39,025 bases of DNA from CAYUWG01 sp964448285 (lineage in GTDB: Bacteria; Bacteroidota; Ignavibacteria; SZUA-365): NCBI GenBank assembly GCA_964448285.1, contig CAYUWG010000033.1:1-39025 (forward strand), given 5' to 3'. Below, one piece after another: positions 1 to 8,929 of the stretch (positions are counted from its first letter, which is position 1; each line of letters begins with the position of its first letter). The notes beneath the pieces are model-generated. The model was not told the DNA's origin, did not search any database, and saw only the letters and a list, made by a program, of their open reading frames with translations. The translations under genes and the position numbers were made by a program.

Positions 1-2536
1 TGACCAGCGCCATGCCGAGACCGACGCCTTCATAGGGCCGCGTGTAGCCGCCAATCTCCTGTGAGAATGCCTGATAGAGCGACGGCAGATATTCCTCCGC
101 GATACCGATCCCCGTATCTCGAATCGAGACCTTCACCGCATCTTGTTCTTCGAACACATGGACAAACACGCCGCCGGTTTTCGTGAACTTGATCGCGTTA
201 TCGAGCAAGTTGGAAACCGTCTGAATGAAGGAGTATAAATCCCCATCGATTCGCGGGTGACTCTCCGCTGCCAATTCGAGGTAGAGATTCTTTCCATGCG
301 CAAGCGGTTGGAGATCGACCACGAGCGCTTCGAGCTGTCCGGCGACGTCGATGGTTTCATAATGCGATTTGTAAGCACCCGTCGTGAGCAGGGAAATGCT
401 CAGGATTTCATCCACCGTGCGCATGAGCCGGTGGCCGCTGCGCCGGATGCTGTCATGAAATTCTTCGATCTCGTTTGGTGGGAAGAAGGCTTCGCCTTGA
501 CGCAGCAATTCAAGGAAGCCGAACATCACGTTCAACGGTGTGCGGATTTCATGCGAGATATTCGCGATGAATGCATCCTTGAGCTTGTCCGCTTGCTCGG
601 CTTGTTCCTTGGCGCTCAGCAGTTCCTGCTCCGCTCTCTTTCGCTCGGAAATGTCTTCCTTGATCGAAATGAAATGAGTGATCTCGCCATGCTCGTTTTT
701 TATCGGCGTAATGGTCTGTTCTTCGTGATAGAGCGTTCCGTCCTTGCGTTTATTGATCTGTGTTCCTTTCCACACTTTCCCGTGTGTGATCGTTTGCCAG
801 AGATCTTCGTAAAACTCTGCGTTCTGATGGTTTGATTTCAGTATCCGGGGATTCTTATTCCTGATTTGTGCGAAAGTATATCCGGTGAGACGCGTGAAGG
901 CAGGATTGATGGATTGAATCTCACCTTCCCGATCAGTAATGAGGATTGCGTTCGCGGCAGCATTGAAGGCTGAGGAGAGCAACCGGAGATTCTCGTCCGC
1001 GTGCTTTTTCTCCGTGATGTCTTCGAAGAATCCTTCGTAGTACAGGATGCGCCCTTGTGTATCGCGCACAGGGCGTGCGCTCTCCCTGACACTGACGATG
1101 CTCTTGTCTTTGCGATACACCTCATACTCGAAATCCTTCACTCCGCCGTCCTCCTCCATCAATCGCTGAAACTCAACACGCTTTCGCGGATCGACGTACC
1201 CTTCGCTCTGGATATCCGTTCGTTCTTCTATGAGATGTCGAGGTGAATCGTACCCCAACATTTTCGCCATAACCTGATTCACCATGATGAACTTGCCGTC
1301 GGGCGTCGTTTGGAAAATTCCCAGCGTCGCATTCTCGACGATGCCCCGGAAGTTTTCCTCCGCCTGTTTCAGTTGATCCTCGGCGATCTTCCGCTTGGTG
1401 ATGTCGCGGGCAATAACTCTGAATCCTTTGATCCGGTCGTCCTCGATTATCAATTGAGTATTTTGCCCGACCCACACGAGTTTTCCTGATTTCGTCAGGA
1501 ACGGAAATTCCAAATACCCAATCTCTCGTCGGGACACTACCTGTCGATAGAGGATTATCGAAGCACGCTTCCGGTGCGATTCGACAATGATATCACTGAA
1601 ACGAAGTGAACGCAACTCCTCCAATGAGTACCCGGAGAGCTTCAGGCCGGCGGGATTGCAGTACCTGAAATATCCCTTCTCGTCTGTTGTGAATATCACA
1701 TCCGTCGCGGTCTCGACGACTTCTCGATAGCGTCGCTCGGACTCACGTAATGCTTCTTCCGTTTGCATCCGGTTCGTGATGTCGCGGGAGACGACGAGGA
1801 CGGAATCGGGAATGCCACTGGCTTCATTCCTGATCGGGACGAGCCACGTACCAAGCCAGAGAGTTTTATCGGGAAAAACCGTCGAGGCCTCGATATAGAG
1901 AGGCTGGGCTGTATCGAGGACTTTCCGGAGGTTTGTCGTTTGACGTTGAGCGATTTCCGGTGGAAAAATTTCCGAGAGATTCTTCCCGACTAAGTCAGCC
2001 GGTGAAACGCCGAAATGATTTGCAGCGAACTGGTTCGTGTATTCGATCACCCACCGGCGGTTGACAACGGTGATGAGGTCATGCGCGGCGTCGGAAATGA
2101 GATTGAGGCGTTTCTCGTTTTCACGAAGCATCCTCTCCGACTCGCGATGCTTCCTTCGCACATCAGCGTCGTTGATTTCCCGTACGATGGCAGGCGCGAG
2201 ACGTGAGAGCTTATCCTTCATCACATAATCCTGAATTCCGGCCTTCATTGCTGCGACCGCAAGCTCCTCACCGATTGTCGCAGAGACGAGAATGAAGGGA
2301 ATATCCTTCCCGGTTCGTTTCAGAATCTCGTGTGCTTGCAATCCGGTGAAATTGTGAAGCTTGTAATCGGCAAGAATGATATCCCAGTCGGATTCCGACA
2401 GCGCCTTTTCCATTTCATGCGCGGTTTCAATGATCGTGATTGCGACGTCGAGCTCACTCCGCTTCAACAACCGTTCGATAAGTGCGGCGTCGTCCGGCGA
2501 GTCTTCGATATAGAGAACGCGTATGGCGGCTTGCAT
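1..2536 (-). CDS. Hybrid REC-PAS(4)-histidine kinase, 3' end cut by window edge
   Basis: I translated one open frame from the ATG at 2536 down to base 1 with no stop, 845 codons. Residues 1-120 are a receiver domain (acidic pair E11/D12, phospho-acceptor D57 in LADYKL, K107 in VMKDKL). Four PAS domains follow, each ending in a D-I-T/S-x-R/K linker. Then come a HisKA domain with H-box ISHEIRTPLNVM (H662) and a HATPase_c domain with N-box LLDNAIKF, G1 DTGIGI and G2 GVGLGMALV, where the window ends. It should autophosphorylate on H662; no membrane segment is visible, so it is probably cytoplasmic. It lies 11 bp after the receiver-only regulator at 2548-2976 and is probably co-transcribed with it. 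Its catalytic core is nearly identical in DNA sequence to that of the kinase at 9691-13101. The own N-terminal receiver suggests it takes phosphate or a signal from another kinase. Missing: the last part of HATPase_c. Confidence 0.93.
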   Translation of the reverse strand, partial: MQAAIRVLYIEDSPDDAALIERLLKRSELDVAITIIETAHEMEKALSESDWDIILADYKLHNFTGLQAHEILKRTGKDIPFILVSATIGEELAVAAMKAGIQDYVMKDKLSRLAPAIVREINDADVRRKHRESERMLRENEKRLNLISDAAHDLITVVNRRWVIEYTNQFAANHFGVSPADLVGKNLSEIFPPEIAQRQTTNLRKVLDTAQPLYIEASTVFPDKTLWLGTWLVPIRNEASGIPDSVLVVSRDITNRMQTEEALRESERRYREVVETATDVIFTTDEKGYFRYCNPAGLKLSGYSLEELRSLRFSDIIVESHRKRASIILYRQVVSRREIGYLEFPFLTKSGKLVWVGQNTQLIIEDDRIKGFRVIARDITKRKIAEDQLKQAEENFRGIVENATLGIFQTTPDGKFIMVNQVMAKMLGYDSPRHLIEERTDIQSEGYVDPRKRVEFQRLMEEDGGVKDFEYEVYRKDKSIVSVRESARPVRDTQGRILYYEGFFEDITEKKHADENLRLLSSAFNAAANAILITDREGEIQSINPAFTRLTGYTFAQIRNKNPRILKSNHQNAEFYEDLWQTITHGKVWKGTQINKRKDGTLYHEEQTITPIKNEHGEITHFISIKEDISERKRAEQELLSAKEQAEQADKLKDAFIANISHEIRTPLNVMFGFLELLRQGEAFFPPNEIEEFHDSIRRSGHRLMRTVDEILSISLLTTGAYKSHYETIDVAGQLEALVVDLQPLAHGKNLYLELAAESHPRIDGDLYSFIQTVSNLLDNAIKFTKTGGVFVHVFEEQDAVKVSIRDTGIGIAEEYLPSLYQAFSQEIGGYTRPYEGVGLGMALV

Positions 2537-2547
2537 CTGCTGATTCC

Positions 2548-2976
2548 CTATGAAATCGATTCCACCAACGGCGGCGATTCATTGAGCACCAGCCAATAAA
2601 CACCGATCTCGCGGGCAGCAGAAACAAACTTCTCGAAGTCCACGGGCTTCCTGATGAAACTGTTCGCGCGCAGTTTGTAGCTGTCAAACACGTCCCGCTC
2701 TTCTTTTGAGGAAGTGAGCACGACCACCGGCAGCAGCGACGTCCGCTCCACTTCCCGAATGCGGCGGAGGACATCGATACCTCCGATGAACGGGAGCTTC
2801 AGATCCAGCAGAACGAGCGAAGGCAACTCGGAAACCGTTGACAGATACTCGATTGCTTCTTTGCCGTCACGGGCAACGACAATCTCGTTGAGGATTTTGT
2901 TTTTCTTGAACGCTCTCAGTGTGAGTGCGATATCGTCTTCGTTGTCTTCGATCAATAAGATCGGTCCGTTTGTCAT
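2548..2976 (-). CDS. Receiver-only response regulator, Rcp1-like
   Basis: 142 residues forming a single CheY-like receiver domain with no output domain. Visible active-site residues are E10/D11 with a further acidic pair at D14/D15, phospho-acceptor D58 in LLDLKLP, T/S in VVLTSS and K110 in FIRKP. The loop LLDLKLPFIGG and the IRKP ending are typical of the Rcp1 type of small regulators that partner phytochrome-like or PAS kinases. It starts 3 bp after the stop of the membrane kinase at 2980-6213 (TGA-TGA-ATG), with GGAAAGGA upstream as ribosome binding site, so it is probably the direct partner of that kinase. With no effector domain it would act as a phosphorelay intermediate or through protein contact. 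Confidence 0.93.
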   Translation of the reverse strand: MTNGPILLIEDNEDDIALTLRAFKKNKILNEIVVARDGKEAIEYLSTVSELPSLVLLDLKLPFIGGIDVLRRIREVERTSLLPVVVLTSSKEERDVFDSYKLRANSFIRKPVDFEKFVSAAREIGVYWLVLNESPPLVESIS

Positions 2977-2979
2977 TCA

Positions 2980-5900
2980 TCAATCCTTTCCTGATAGCGT
3001 GAAAAAAAACGTTGCTCCACGTTCGACGTCTCCTTCAGCCCAAACCGTTCCTCCGTGGCGATGAACGATTCGCTGTACCGTTGCGAGGCCGATACCGGTG
3101 CCGGGAAATTCCGTGGACTTGTGCAACCGTTGAAAAGCCCGGAACAACTGATCGGTGAACTGCGGATCGAAGCCTGCGCCGTCATCCTGAACGTAAAACG
3201 CCGTGCCGCTATCCTGTCCGGTCACTCCGAATGCAATCCTCGCCGAAGGATGCTTCGAGGTGAACTTCCATGCGTTGTCGATGAGATTGGTGAGGAGGAT
3301 GCGCGCGAGCGTAGGATCGGCTGAAGCAGTGACCGAGGGCGCGATGTCGAAGAAAACCTCCCGGTCGGGGTGAAGCTGCTTGTACTCTTCGGCAATCTCG
3401 GTTGCCATGTTGCTGAGGTCGAGCCGTTGAAAACGAATTTCGCTTCGTGTCACGCGCGAAAGCGTGAGCATTTCATCGATCATCGATTCCATGCGCTGCG
3501 CGGCCGAGCGCACACGACGAAGGTTGGCTTTTCCTTCATGATCGAGTTTGTGGTCGTAGTCCTCCAGCAGAGCGAGACTGAATCCGTCAATGCCTCGCAA
3601 CGGGGCGCGAAGGTCGTGCGATACCGAATAGGCAAACGCTTCAAGTTCCTTGTTTGCGGCTTCCAACTGCGCCGTGCGCAGTTTGACACGATGGTCCAAT
3701 TCCGCATTGAGCCGAACGATTTCTTCATGAGCCGCTTTTCTGCTCGTGATTTCCTCAACGGTCGCAATGAAATAATCCGGTTGCCCGTCCGCAGTTCGGA
3801 CGAGTGATGCCGTAAGATTGATCCACACCAGAGACTTGTCTTTGCGGATGTAACGCTTCTCGAGCGTGTAGGAATTGATTTCGCCGGCAAGCAGCTTCCG
3901 GACAAGATTCAGGTCCGTCTCCAGATCATCCGGATGGGTAATGTCCTGAAAGGTCAAGTTCATGAGTTCATCTTCGGTGTACCCCACGATCGAACACAGC
4001 CGGGGATTGACTCGCAACCATTCGCCATCAAGAGAAACGAGGGCTACACCGATTGCTGCCGTTTCGAACGTGACACGGAATCGCTCCTCGCTTCCACGAA
4101 GCCGCTCGTGTGCCTCTCTGCGCTCAGTGATATCCTGAACCGTCCCGGCGAAGTACAACGGCTTGTTCTGATTATCCAGGATCATCTTGCCCCGACCGTT
4201 CAAATAGCGGATTGTATCGTCGGGGAGAAGAATACGATACTTTAAGTCGCGTGATTGCTTTCCCGACATACATTCCTGAATCCATGCCTGCATGACTGCT
4301 CGGTCTTCGGGAATGATCAATTCTATCAGTGATTCAATGGTGGGTGTGAATGTATCGGGATCGACGCCGTAAATGCGATAGGTCTCCTCGGTCCATGTGA
4401 CGGTTCCGTTTACGTCAGCGTACCAGCTTCCGATATGCGCGATGCTCTGGGATTCGGTCAGCAGTCGCTCCTTTTCCAAGAGATCTTTCTCCGCGCGTTT
4501 TCGCTCGGTGATGTTTCTCCAGACCGATCTGCTCTCGATGATGCGTCCATCGTTATCGCGCACTGACGTCGCGCTCAGGCTTACATCGATCGCCGTTCCT
4601 TCCTTCGTGCGAATCCTCATTTCCATATCCTTTACTTCGCCGGTTGAGCGGAAAGCAGCCAGAGCCTGTTTGACCTGCAGGTGTGATGCCGGATCGTAGA
4701 TCTCGAAGATCGATTTGCCAAGCATTTCACTTCTCTCATAGCCCGTTTCTTCGAGAAGCGTTCGATTGCATTTCAGAATCGATCCCGTCTGGACGTCGAT
4801 GGAGAGATGCATGTCCGGTGCGTTTTCGTAGAGATCGTGATACCGCTGTTCGCTCGCCAGAAGTTCATCCTCCGCCTTCTTTCGCTCNNNNNNNNNNNNN
4901 NNNNNNNNNNNNNNNNNNNNNNNNNNNNNNNNNNNNNNNNNNNNNNNNNNNNNNNNNNNNNNNNNNNNNNNNNNNNNNNNNNNNNNNTCCTCCGCCTTCT
5001 TTCGCTCTGTGATATCCTGAAACACTTCCAGCATCGCTTTCTTCCCCTGATAGAGAATCCCGACGTGGTTGATCTCATAGACGCGGCCTCCAAAAGCGCC
5101 GTGCGTTTCAACTGTCTTCACTCCATTGATGGCTATTCCTTGCTTCAACGGACAGTCGTCGCATTGCGTGAGATCGTCCTTGTAAACTTCCCAGCATCGT
5201 CTTCCGAGGATTTCATCGTTCGCCAGTTCCTTCATGAAACTGTTCGTGAAAAGAATGTTTCCCTCCTCATCGACGATGGAGAGTCCCAAACGGGCGGTTG
5301 AAAGGAGCGAGTCTTTCAGCGCATCGCTTTCGCTGAGGTCGCTCGCTAACTTCTTCCGCTTCGCATCCGCCAGATTGAGTGAGCGGGATGTCAGGAAGAT
5401 GAATGCAATGAACAGCGTAATGGTGCTGACCACTAACAGAGCGATTCCGAATGTTTCCTCATACAGCTCTGATTGCTCTCCTTTCAAACGCAGCCAACCA
5501 AGGCCAAATGGTATGAGAACCGCAGCAGGGAGGATACGCCGGGCGATATAACTTCCCACATGGTTACCGACGAGAATCTTCGTGACGCCGATGTCAGGCC
5601 GCGCAGCGAGGATTCCAACAGCAAGGATCAGGAACGTGAGCGCTGTGTGAAGCGCGATGGGAGTATGTCGCATCACTCTGTACAACGATTCCACTCCGTA
5701 AGTGTATCCCGCAATGACGAGCATGACATCGAAAGCAACGACCAAAGCGATGACGTGCGCCGCTTTCTCAAGAGAAGGTCTGATTGTCATCATAACGAGG
5801 GCAGAGCCGAGAAACAGAAAGTTTATTGCAGTGTGCGGCGCCATGCGACCGGGAAAGGATGTATGCAACGTGCTCTTGTCGGCGAAAAGAATCTGGTCGA

Positions 5901-6213
5901 TGCCGAAGTCGAAGCTCCAGATGTATTCGATCAGTGTCAGCGAACTAATGACGATGACGAGCGCGGAACCGGTGCGAGCGATTATCATCCGGTTCTTGTT
6001 CTCCCTTCGGTCGAGAAACCACAGCGCAAATCCGGAAAGGATGAATCCAACCGCCGTGTTGGCCTTCATCGCTACCCATCCCGGGGCGAGGCTTTTTATC
6101 AATTCATTTTCAGTCATCCATCCGAAAAGCACGAGAAGGCCTATCGCAATCGCGACGAAACTGGAAAGACGCTGTACGATCAGCGCATGCGGGGATGAAG
6201 GCGGGAGCATCAT
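2980..6213 (-). CDS. Membrane-bound multi-PAS sensor histidine kinase (contains assembly gap)
   Basis: 1077 residues as assembled, of which 34 are unknown because of the N run at 4888-4987. Residues about 1-290 hold several hydrophobic segments with GWVAMKANTAVGFILSG and GRMAPHTAINFLFLG, an N-terminal membrane sensor seen in many PAS kinases. Next is a PAS domain with a cysteine cluster (RRCWEVY then QCDDCPL), the gap, and three more PAS domains. HisKA follows with H-box SHDLRAPLRG (H866 in this numbering) and then HATPase_c with N-box DNAWKF, G1 DDGAGF and G2 GTGIGLATV. This HisKA/HATPase type is the phytochrome-like class, which fits the Rcp1-like regulator just downstream. The start ATG is 1 bp after the stop of the receiver gene at 6215-6619, so the three genes form an operon. 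True length is uncertain because of the gap. Confidence 0.92.
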   Translation of the reverse strand: MMLPPSSPHALIVQRLSSFVAIAIGLLVLFGWMTENELIKSLAPGWVAMKANTAVGFILSGFALWFLDRRENKNRMIIARTGSALVIVISSLTLIEYIWSFDFGIDQILFADKSTLHTSFPGRMAPHTAINFLFLGSALVMMTIRPSLEKAAHVIALVVAFDVMLVIAGYTYGVESLYRVMRHTPIALHTALTFLILAVGILAARPDIGVTKILVGNHVGSYIARRILPAAVLIPFGLGWLRLKGEQSELYEETFGIALLVVSTITLFIAFIFLTSRSLNLADAKRKKLASDLSESDALKDSLLSTARLGLSIVDEEGNILFTNSFMKELANDEILGRRCWEVYKDDLTQCDDCPLKQGIAINGVKTVETHGAFGGRVYEINHVGILYQGKKAMLEVFQDITERKKAEXXXXXXXXXXXXXXXXXXXXXXXXXXXXXXXXXXERKKAEDELLASEQRYHDLYENAPDMHLSIDVQTGSILKCNRTLLEETGYERSEMLGKSIFEIYDPASHLQVKQALAAFRSTGEVKDMEMRIRTKEGTAIDVSLSATSVRDNDGRIIESRSVWRNITERKRAEKDLLEKERLLTESQSIAHIGSWYADVNGTVTWTEETYRIYGVDPDTFTPTIESLIELIIPEDRAVMQAWIQECMSGKQSRDLKYRILLPDDTIRYLNGRGKMILDNQNKPLYFAGTVQDITERREAHERLRGSEERFRVTFETAAIGVALVSLDGEWLRVNPRLCSIVGYTEDELMNLTFQDITHPDDLETDLNLVRKLLAGEINSYTLEKRYIRKDKSLVWINLTASLVRTADGQPDYFIATVEEITSRKAAHEEIVRLNAELDHRVKLRTAQLEAANKELEAFAYSVSHDLRAPLRGIDGFSLALLEDYDHKLDHEGKANLRRVRSAAQRMESMIDEMLTLSRVTRSEIRFQRLDLSNMATEIAEEYKQLHPDREVFFDIAPSVTASADPTLARILLTNLIDNAWKFTSKHPSARIAFGVTGQDSGTAFYVQDDGAGFDPQFTDQLFRAFQRLHKSTEFPGTGIGLATVQRIVHRHGGTVWAEGDVERGATFFFTLSGKD
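4888..4987. other. Assembly gap of 100 N inside the membrane kinase gene
   Basis: Exactly 100 unknown bases. The 20 bases before the gap (4868-4887) and the 20 bases after it (4988-5007) are identical, and the reading frame is the same on both sides. Removing the N run and one 20-base copy (120 bases, 40 codons) would keep the frame. This is what two contigs with an unmerged short overlap look like. The alternative is a real missing segment, such as one more PAS domain, since these linker sequences recur between PAS repeats. Confidence 0.95.
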
Positions 6214-6214
6214 T

Positions 6215-6619
6215 TCATTCCGTGGCCACGATGCTGGTATTGATCGAATGGGTTTCGAAATACGAATCGATGTACGTCATCAAATGCTCACCCAGGTCTG
6301 TCTTCAAAATGAAGCCGTCGGCTCCGGCTTCCATCGCTGCGTGCTTGTACTCGCTACTGTTGTGTATCGTGATGATGAACACTACTGCCGTCGGTGCAAG
6401 TCGCTTGATCATGCGGGTCGCAGCGAGACCGTTCATCTCCGGCATGGCGATGTCCATGAGGATGATGTCCGGCTTCAGCGCTTTTGTTTTTTCAATCGCT
6501 TCTTTCCCGTTGAGCGCTATTCCGATAACGTTCAACTCATCGATGGATTCGAGAAACTTGATGAGCGACAGGATGAAATCTTTATTGTCGTCAACGAGGA
6601 GAACTTTCTTTATGTGCAT
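6215..6619 (-). CDS. Receiver-only response regulator, NarL-type receiver without HTH
   Basis: 134 residues. A CheY-like receiver with D10/D11, phospho-acceptor D56 in ILMDIAMPEMNG, T in FIITIHN and K106 in FILKTD. The receiver resembles those of NarL/FixJ regulators, but the protein ends about 28 residues after the conserved lysine, with no helix-turn-helix. It could be a phosphate sink or relay protein, or a NarL-type regulator that lost its output domain. The stop TGA is 1 bp before the ATG of the membrane kinase downstream, so translation is probably coupled. A 157-bp spacer with four hairpins separates it from the upstream LuxR-type regulator gene. Confidence 0.9.
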   Translation of the reverse strand: MHIKKVLLVDDNKDFILSLIKFLESIDELNVIGIALNGKEAIEKTKALKPDIILMDIAMPEMNGLAATRMIKRLAPTAVVFIITIHNSSEYKHAAMEAGADGFILKTDLGEHLMTYIDSYFETHSINTSIVATE

Positions 6620-6674
6620 GAATAACTCTTCATTGTTCCATCGACATTGTAACGACGATGCGCAACACAGCCTA

Positions 6675-6769
6675 TAGGGTGAAGACCCTACAAGTGAAGG
6701 AAAAGCACTTGAAGGACGGGGGCGCTATGCGCCGGGGAAACCTTCAAATGACAACGAGGAATGGTTGTC
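6675..6769 (-). promoter_or_regulatory. Cluster of four hairpins in the intergenic spacer
   Basis: Four inverted repeats lie end to end between two regulator genes. They are TAGGGT/ACCCTA (6675-6680, 6685-6690), CAAGTG/CACTTG (6691-6696, 6706-6711), TTGAAGG/CCTTCAA (6709-6715, 6741-6747, enclosing a second stem GGCGC/GCGCC at 6721-6733), and GACAAC/GTTGTC (6750-6755, 6764-6769). The second and third share bases 6709-6711 and cannot form together. None is followed by a clear T run, so this is not a standard terminator. It may be a structured leader or attenuator in the minus-strand transcript. Function is inferred only from structure. Confidence 0.45.
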
Positions 6770-6776
6770 CTACTGT

Positions 6777-7442
6777 CTATTCGGAGGAGATAAGGCCGAT
6801 ACGGATCGCGTAACGCACAAGTCCGGTGACGTCGTGAATATCGAGGCGCTTCATCAGTTCGGTGCGGTGGGATTCGACGGTCTTGACGCTCAGATCGAGT
6901 TTACGCGCGATGTCTTTCGTGGTATTCCCCTCTGCGATAAGCTGGAGGATTTCCCTTTGACGCGAAGTAAGCTGGTAGAAATCGGGAAAAGGTTGCTCGG
7001 ACCGAACCATCCCCGTCCTGCTGACATACTCATCCAGCACCTGCTTGGAAATTCCTGAGGAGAGATACCTCTTGCCGGTCGCCGCGACTTTGATCGCAAC
7101 CTCGAGTTCGAGCCGGTCGGCATCTTTCAGCACGTAGCCGCTGACGCCTGCTTTGAACGTACGGATGATATACTCTTCGTTTGCATAAACGGAAAGCACG
7201 ATCACGCGCACTTCCGGTTGGTCTTTCGAGAGTCGTTCGATCGCTTCAAGACCGTTCAACTCGGGCATGGAAATATCCATCAATACGACGTCGGGATTGA
7301 GAGCGGCGATCTTCTCCAATGCTTCGCGTCCGTTGCCCGCTTCACCGACGACCTCCATGTTTTCGATTTTCTCGATGAGTGAGCAGAGGCCTGCACGAAC
7401 GAGCGCGTGGTCGTCGGCGACAAAGACGCGGAAGGGTTTCAT
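6777..7442 (-). CDS. LuxR/NarL-family response regulator
   Basis: 221 residues from the ATG at 7442. An upstream in-frame GTG at 7466 exists, but the ATG overlaps the stop of the upstream kinase as ATGA and has GGAG 9 bases before it, so I prefer it. The receiver domain has D10/D11, phospho-acceptor D56 in VLMDISMPELNG and K106 in YVLKDAD. Residues about 158-220 form a GerE-type helix-turn-helix (LTSRQREILQLIAEGNTTKD, then KTVESHRTELMKRL). It is a DNA-binding transcription regulator, almost certainly phosphorylated by the HisKA_3 kinase at 7439-8929 with which it is translationally coupled. Target genes cannot be told from the window. Confidence 0.95.
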   Translation of the reverse strand: MKPFRVFVADDHALVRAGLCSLIEKIENMEVVGEAGNGREALEKIAALNPDVVLMDISMPELNGLEAIERLSKDQPEVRVIVLSVYANEEYIIRTFKAGVSGYVLKDADRLELEVAIKVAATGKRYLSSGISKQVLDEYVSRTGMVRSEQPFPDFYQLTSRQREILQLIAEGNTTKDIARKLDLSVKTVESHRTELMKRLDIHDVTGLVRYAIRIGLISSE

Positions 7443-8929
7443 GTTTCTTTGCTCCGAGGAATGCACACGGTCACTGTCGTTCCGCCATCCGAGGAGATGA
7501 GATCGAACGTCGCGCCGATATCGTTTGCGCGCTCCTGCATGCTCAACATGCCTAAACTCTTACCGCGCAAGACATCTTCCCAGGCGCGAAGAACGGGAAA
7601 TCCTGATCCGTCGTCCCGTATCGTCATCGTCACGGTGTCGTCGGCCATCGCAAGGTCAGCCCAGATGTTGCGGGCGTGTGCATGGCGCAGGATGTTCGTG
7701 CACGCTTCCTGGAAAATGCGAAAGCATGCGACTTCCGCCTCGGCCGGCAGGCGTGTGACGAACGATTCATTCGTGACATGTGCAGCGATGGATTGTCCGC
7801 GGGTTTGCCGATCGAGATACCATCGCATTGCGGGAATAAGCCCGAGGTCATCGAGAATAGAGGGATGGAGATCGAGAGAAACATTCCGTACGGCGTTCAT
7901 CACTTGTTCGATCAAGTCGTAGGTGTCGCCAAACTTCGTTGTCATCTGCCTGATGTCCGATGTATTCAGCGCCGCTTGTATTGTGAGCTTTGCTGCGGTC
8001 AGCAATTGCCCGACGTTGTCATGCAGATTGATCGCGATGGCTCTTCGTTCGGCTTCCTGTGCGTGCATCAGTCGCTGCGAGAGTTTCTTCAGTCGCATCC
8101 CTGCGACACGCAGCTCTTTCTCCGCTCTTTTCCGTTCGTCGATATCGCGAAGGATGTTCGTTCCTTTTACGAACCGACCGTTCACGTCGAACTCGAAGTG
8201 CGTCGATTGCTCCACCCAGAATTTGCGTCCGGTCTTCGTCGAGACCCTGAACTCAATTTCCATGTCGGTGCGTTTTTCTTCGAGCCACTGCTTGTATGCG
8301 GCCATCACTCTGGCGCGGTCTTCTTCTGCAACGAGCCGGAAAGAAGCGAGTCCGAGTAATTCGTTTTCGCTGTATCCGCTGATCAGGACAATTCCCGGAT
8401 TACAGTAGGTAAATACGGACCACCGATCTGCTTCATAATACGCCTGGTTGAGATTCTCGACGATGTTTCGATAGCGCTCTTCGCTCACTCTCAGCATTTG
8501 CTCTGTCAGTATGCGTTCGGTGATCTCTTGCATCGTGTTCAGTATGTATTTCCGTTCGCCGATTTCGATGACATCAACATTGACCGCGAAGAATTTCTCC
8601 TCTCCCGACATCGTATGCAGTCGAAGTTCCAGATTGCGAACAGAATTTTTCTTTTTCAATTCTTCCAAAACTCGGGAGCGTCCCTCAGCATCCGGATTGA
8701 TTCCTAACGCGAGTGATGTCTTCCCTAACGCGTCCTCTCTCGCAAACCCAAACACCCGCTCGAATGCCTCATTGACGGCAACCAAAACGCCATCAGGCAA
8801 CGAGGATAACACGCTGACAAAGGCGCTCTTTTCGAAGATGGTAGAAAACAGTACTTCGCTCTTGCTGAGTTCTTCCTTGATCCTTTTGAACTCGGAAATC
8901 TCTTTTGAAACTCGTGCTTTTGTTTTCAT
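7439..8929 (-). CDS. PAS-PAS-HisKA_3 sensor histidine kinase (NarX/LiaS class)
   Basis: 496 residues from the ATG at 8929. The frame stays open to an alternative start at 8965, but those extra codons lie in the repeat array, so I chose the ATG that opens MKTKARVSKE. Two PAS domains (about 25-145 and 150-270) precede a HisKA_3 dimerisation domain (AQEAERRAIAINLHDNVGQ, H303) and a HATPase_c domain (N-box EACTNILRHAHA, G1 RDDGSGF, then LGMLSMQERANDIGA). No membrane segment is seen, so it senses a cytoplasmic signal. Its stop overlaps the start of the LuxR-type regulator, forming a standard two-gene system. Its first codons and its upstream region belong to an 83-bp tandem repeat, so its native promoter may have been displaced. 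Confidence 0.94.
   Translation of the reverse strand: MKTKARVSKEISEFKRIKEELSKSEVLFSTIFEKSAFVSVLSSLPDGVLVAVNEAFERVFGFAREDALGKTSLALGINPDAEGRSRVLEELKKKNSVRNLELRLHTMSGEEKFFAVNVDVIEIGERKYILNTMQEITERILTEQMLRVSEERYRNIVENLNQAYYEADRWSVFTYCNPGIVLISGYSENELLGLASFRLVAEEDRARVMAAYKQWLEEKRTDMEIEFRVSTKTGRKFWVEQSTHFEFDVNGRFVKGTNILRDIDERKRAEKELRVAGMRLKKLSQRLMHAQEAERRAIAINLHDNVGQLLTAAKLTIQAALNTSDIRQMTTKFGDTYDLIEQVMNAVRNVSLDLHPSILDDLGLIPAMRWYLDRQTRGQSIAAHVTNESFVTRLPAEAEVACFRIFQEACTNILRHAHARNIWADLAMADDTVTMTIRDDGSGFPVLRAWEDVLRGKSLGMLSMQERANDIGATFDLISSDGGTTVTVCIPRSKET

Noticed and set aside
5473..6625. Long plus-strand open frames (241 and 307 codons) opposite the membrane kinase and receiver genes
   Set aside because: They are antisense to well-supported domains, overlap each other in different frames, and encode low-complexity, motif-free sequence.
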